Below are positions 5,075 to 5,110 of a stretch of 5,110 nt of DNA, in pieces; the stretch's first letter is position 1; each line of letters starts with the position of its first letter. A program made the translations under genes and the position numbers. The notes beneath the pieces were generated by a model. That model was not told the origin of the DNA and searched no databases. It saw only the letters and a program-made list of their open reading frames with translations. The DNA is from Methanobacteriota archaeon (lineage in GTDB: Archaea > Thermoplasmatota > Thermoplasmata > JAUWGG01). The DNA lies in assembly GCA_030606525.1 (NCBI GenBank), contig JAUWGG010000082.1, positions 1 through 5,110 on the forward strand, in the 5' to 3' direction.

Positions 5075-5110
5075 CAGTGATGGATAGGGCAGGGACTGTC
5101 CGAATCCGCA
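5075..5110 (+). ncRNA. Putative structured RNA, copy 2, 5' end only
   Basis: This is the counterpart of the RNA predicted in copy 1, starting at the base equivalent to 1009. The first hairpin (GGGCAG with CTGTCC around GGA) is complete and identical. The rest is cut off by the window end. Confidence 0.35.

Larger units (their letters stand above)
4963..5110 (+). repeat. Direct repeat, copy 2, the part shared with 895-1044
   Basis: This 148 bp segment matches copy 1 in the same orientation. Identity begins at TTAACAGATGTGAGCG, right after the unrelated flank AGCAAAA, and runs to the window edge without decaying. The repeat therefore continues beyond the window. Confidence 0.93.
4968..5110 (+). 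mobile_element. IS200/IS605-like element, copy 2, left part (cut by window end)
   Basis: It follows TTAAC at 4963-4967, as copy 1 follows TTAAC at 895-899. The left hairpin at 4983-5007 is identical to that of copy 1, including the TTTA loop. The TATA box at 5044-5052 and the predicted RNA start near 5075 are also kept. The right end is outside the window, so it is unknown whether this copy is the same short form or a full element with transposase or TnpB genes. Confidence 0.65.

Noticed and set aside
895..5110. CRISPR array or tandem repeats
   Set aside because: There are only two long repeats about 4 kb apart, with no short regularly spaced repeats anywhere in the window.

Overview
The window looks archaeal. 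It encodes a two-repeat TATA-binding protein with no bacterial counterpart, an archaeal TatD-like hydrolase (COG1099 type), an alkyltransferase-endonuclease V fusion of a kind known from archaea, and an MNT/HEPN pair. Promoters are TATA-like and most leaders are very short. Base composition is moderately AT-rich. I cannot place it below the domain Archaea; the gene set fits an anaerobic lineage, probably uncultured.

Layout. (1) Bases 1-882: the 3' end of a HEPN-domain gene followed one base later by a complete minimal nucleotidyltransferase (MNT) gene, a toxin-antitoxin-like pair. (2) Bases 895-1174: a non-coding element of about 275 bp with features of an IS200/IS605-derived non-autonomous transposon. 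It has a TTAAC flank on the left, a terminal hairpin near each end and TTCAC at the right end. Inside is a TATA box correctly spaced to drive a structured RNA of about 165 nt that resembles a TnpB omega/reRNA scaffold. (3) Bases 1175-1492, minus strand: the first 106 codons of a radical SAM (PflA-related, COG1313-like) gene, cut exactly at the element's right end. Its radical SAM cysteine motif is missing. (4) Bases 1538-3460: the Ogt-endonuclease V fusion and ketopantoate reductase (panE), 24 nt apart and probably co-transcribed. (5) Bases 3531-4946: tbp with a perfect Shine-Dalgarno sequence, then the COG1099-type hydrolase 24 nt downstream. (6) Bases 4963-5110: a second copy of the element in the same orientation, cut off by the window end.

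The conserved genes are housekeeping functions (DNA repair, coenzyme A synthesis, basal transcription) with no shared pathway beyond co-transcription. The most interesting part is the repeated element. Both copies begin at the same pentanucleotide in unrelated flanks, keep the first hairpin unchanged and carry the internal promoter, while no transposase or TnpB protein is encoded here. Copy 1 also marks a rearrangement breakpoint, because the missing half of the radical SAM gene is not on its other side.
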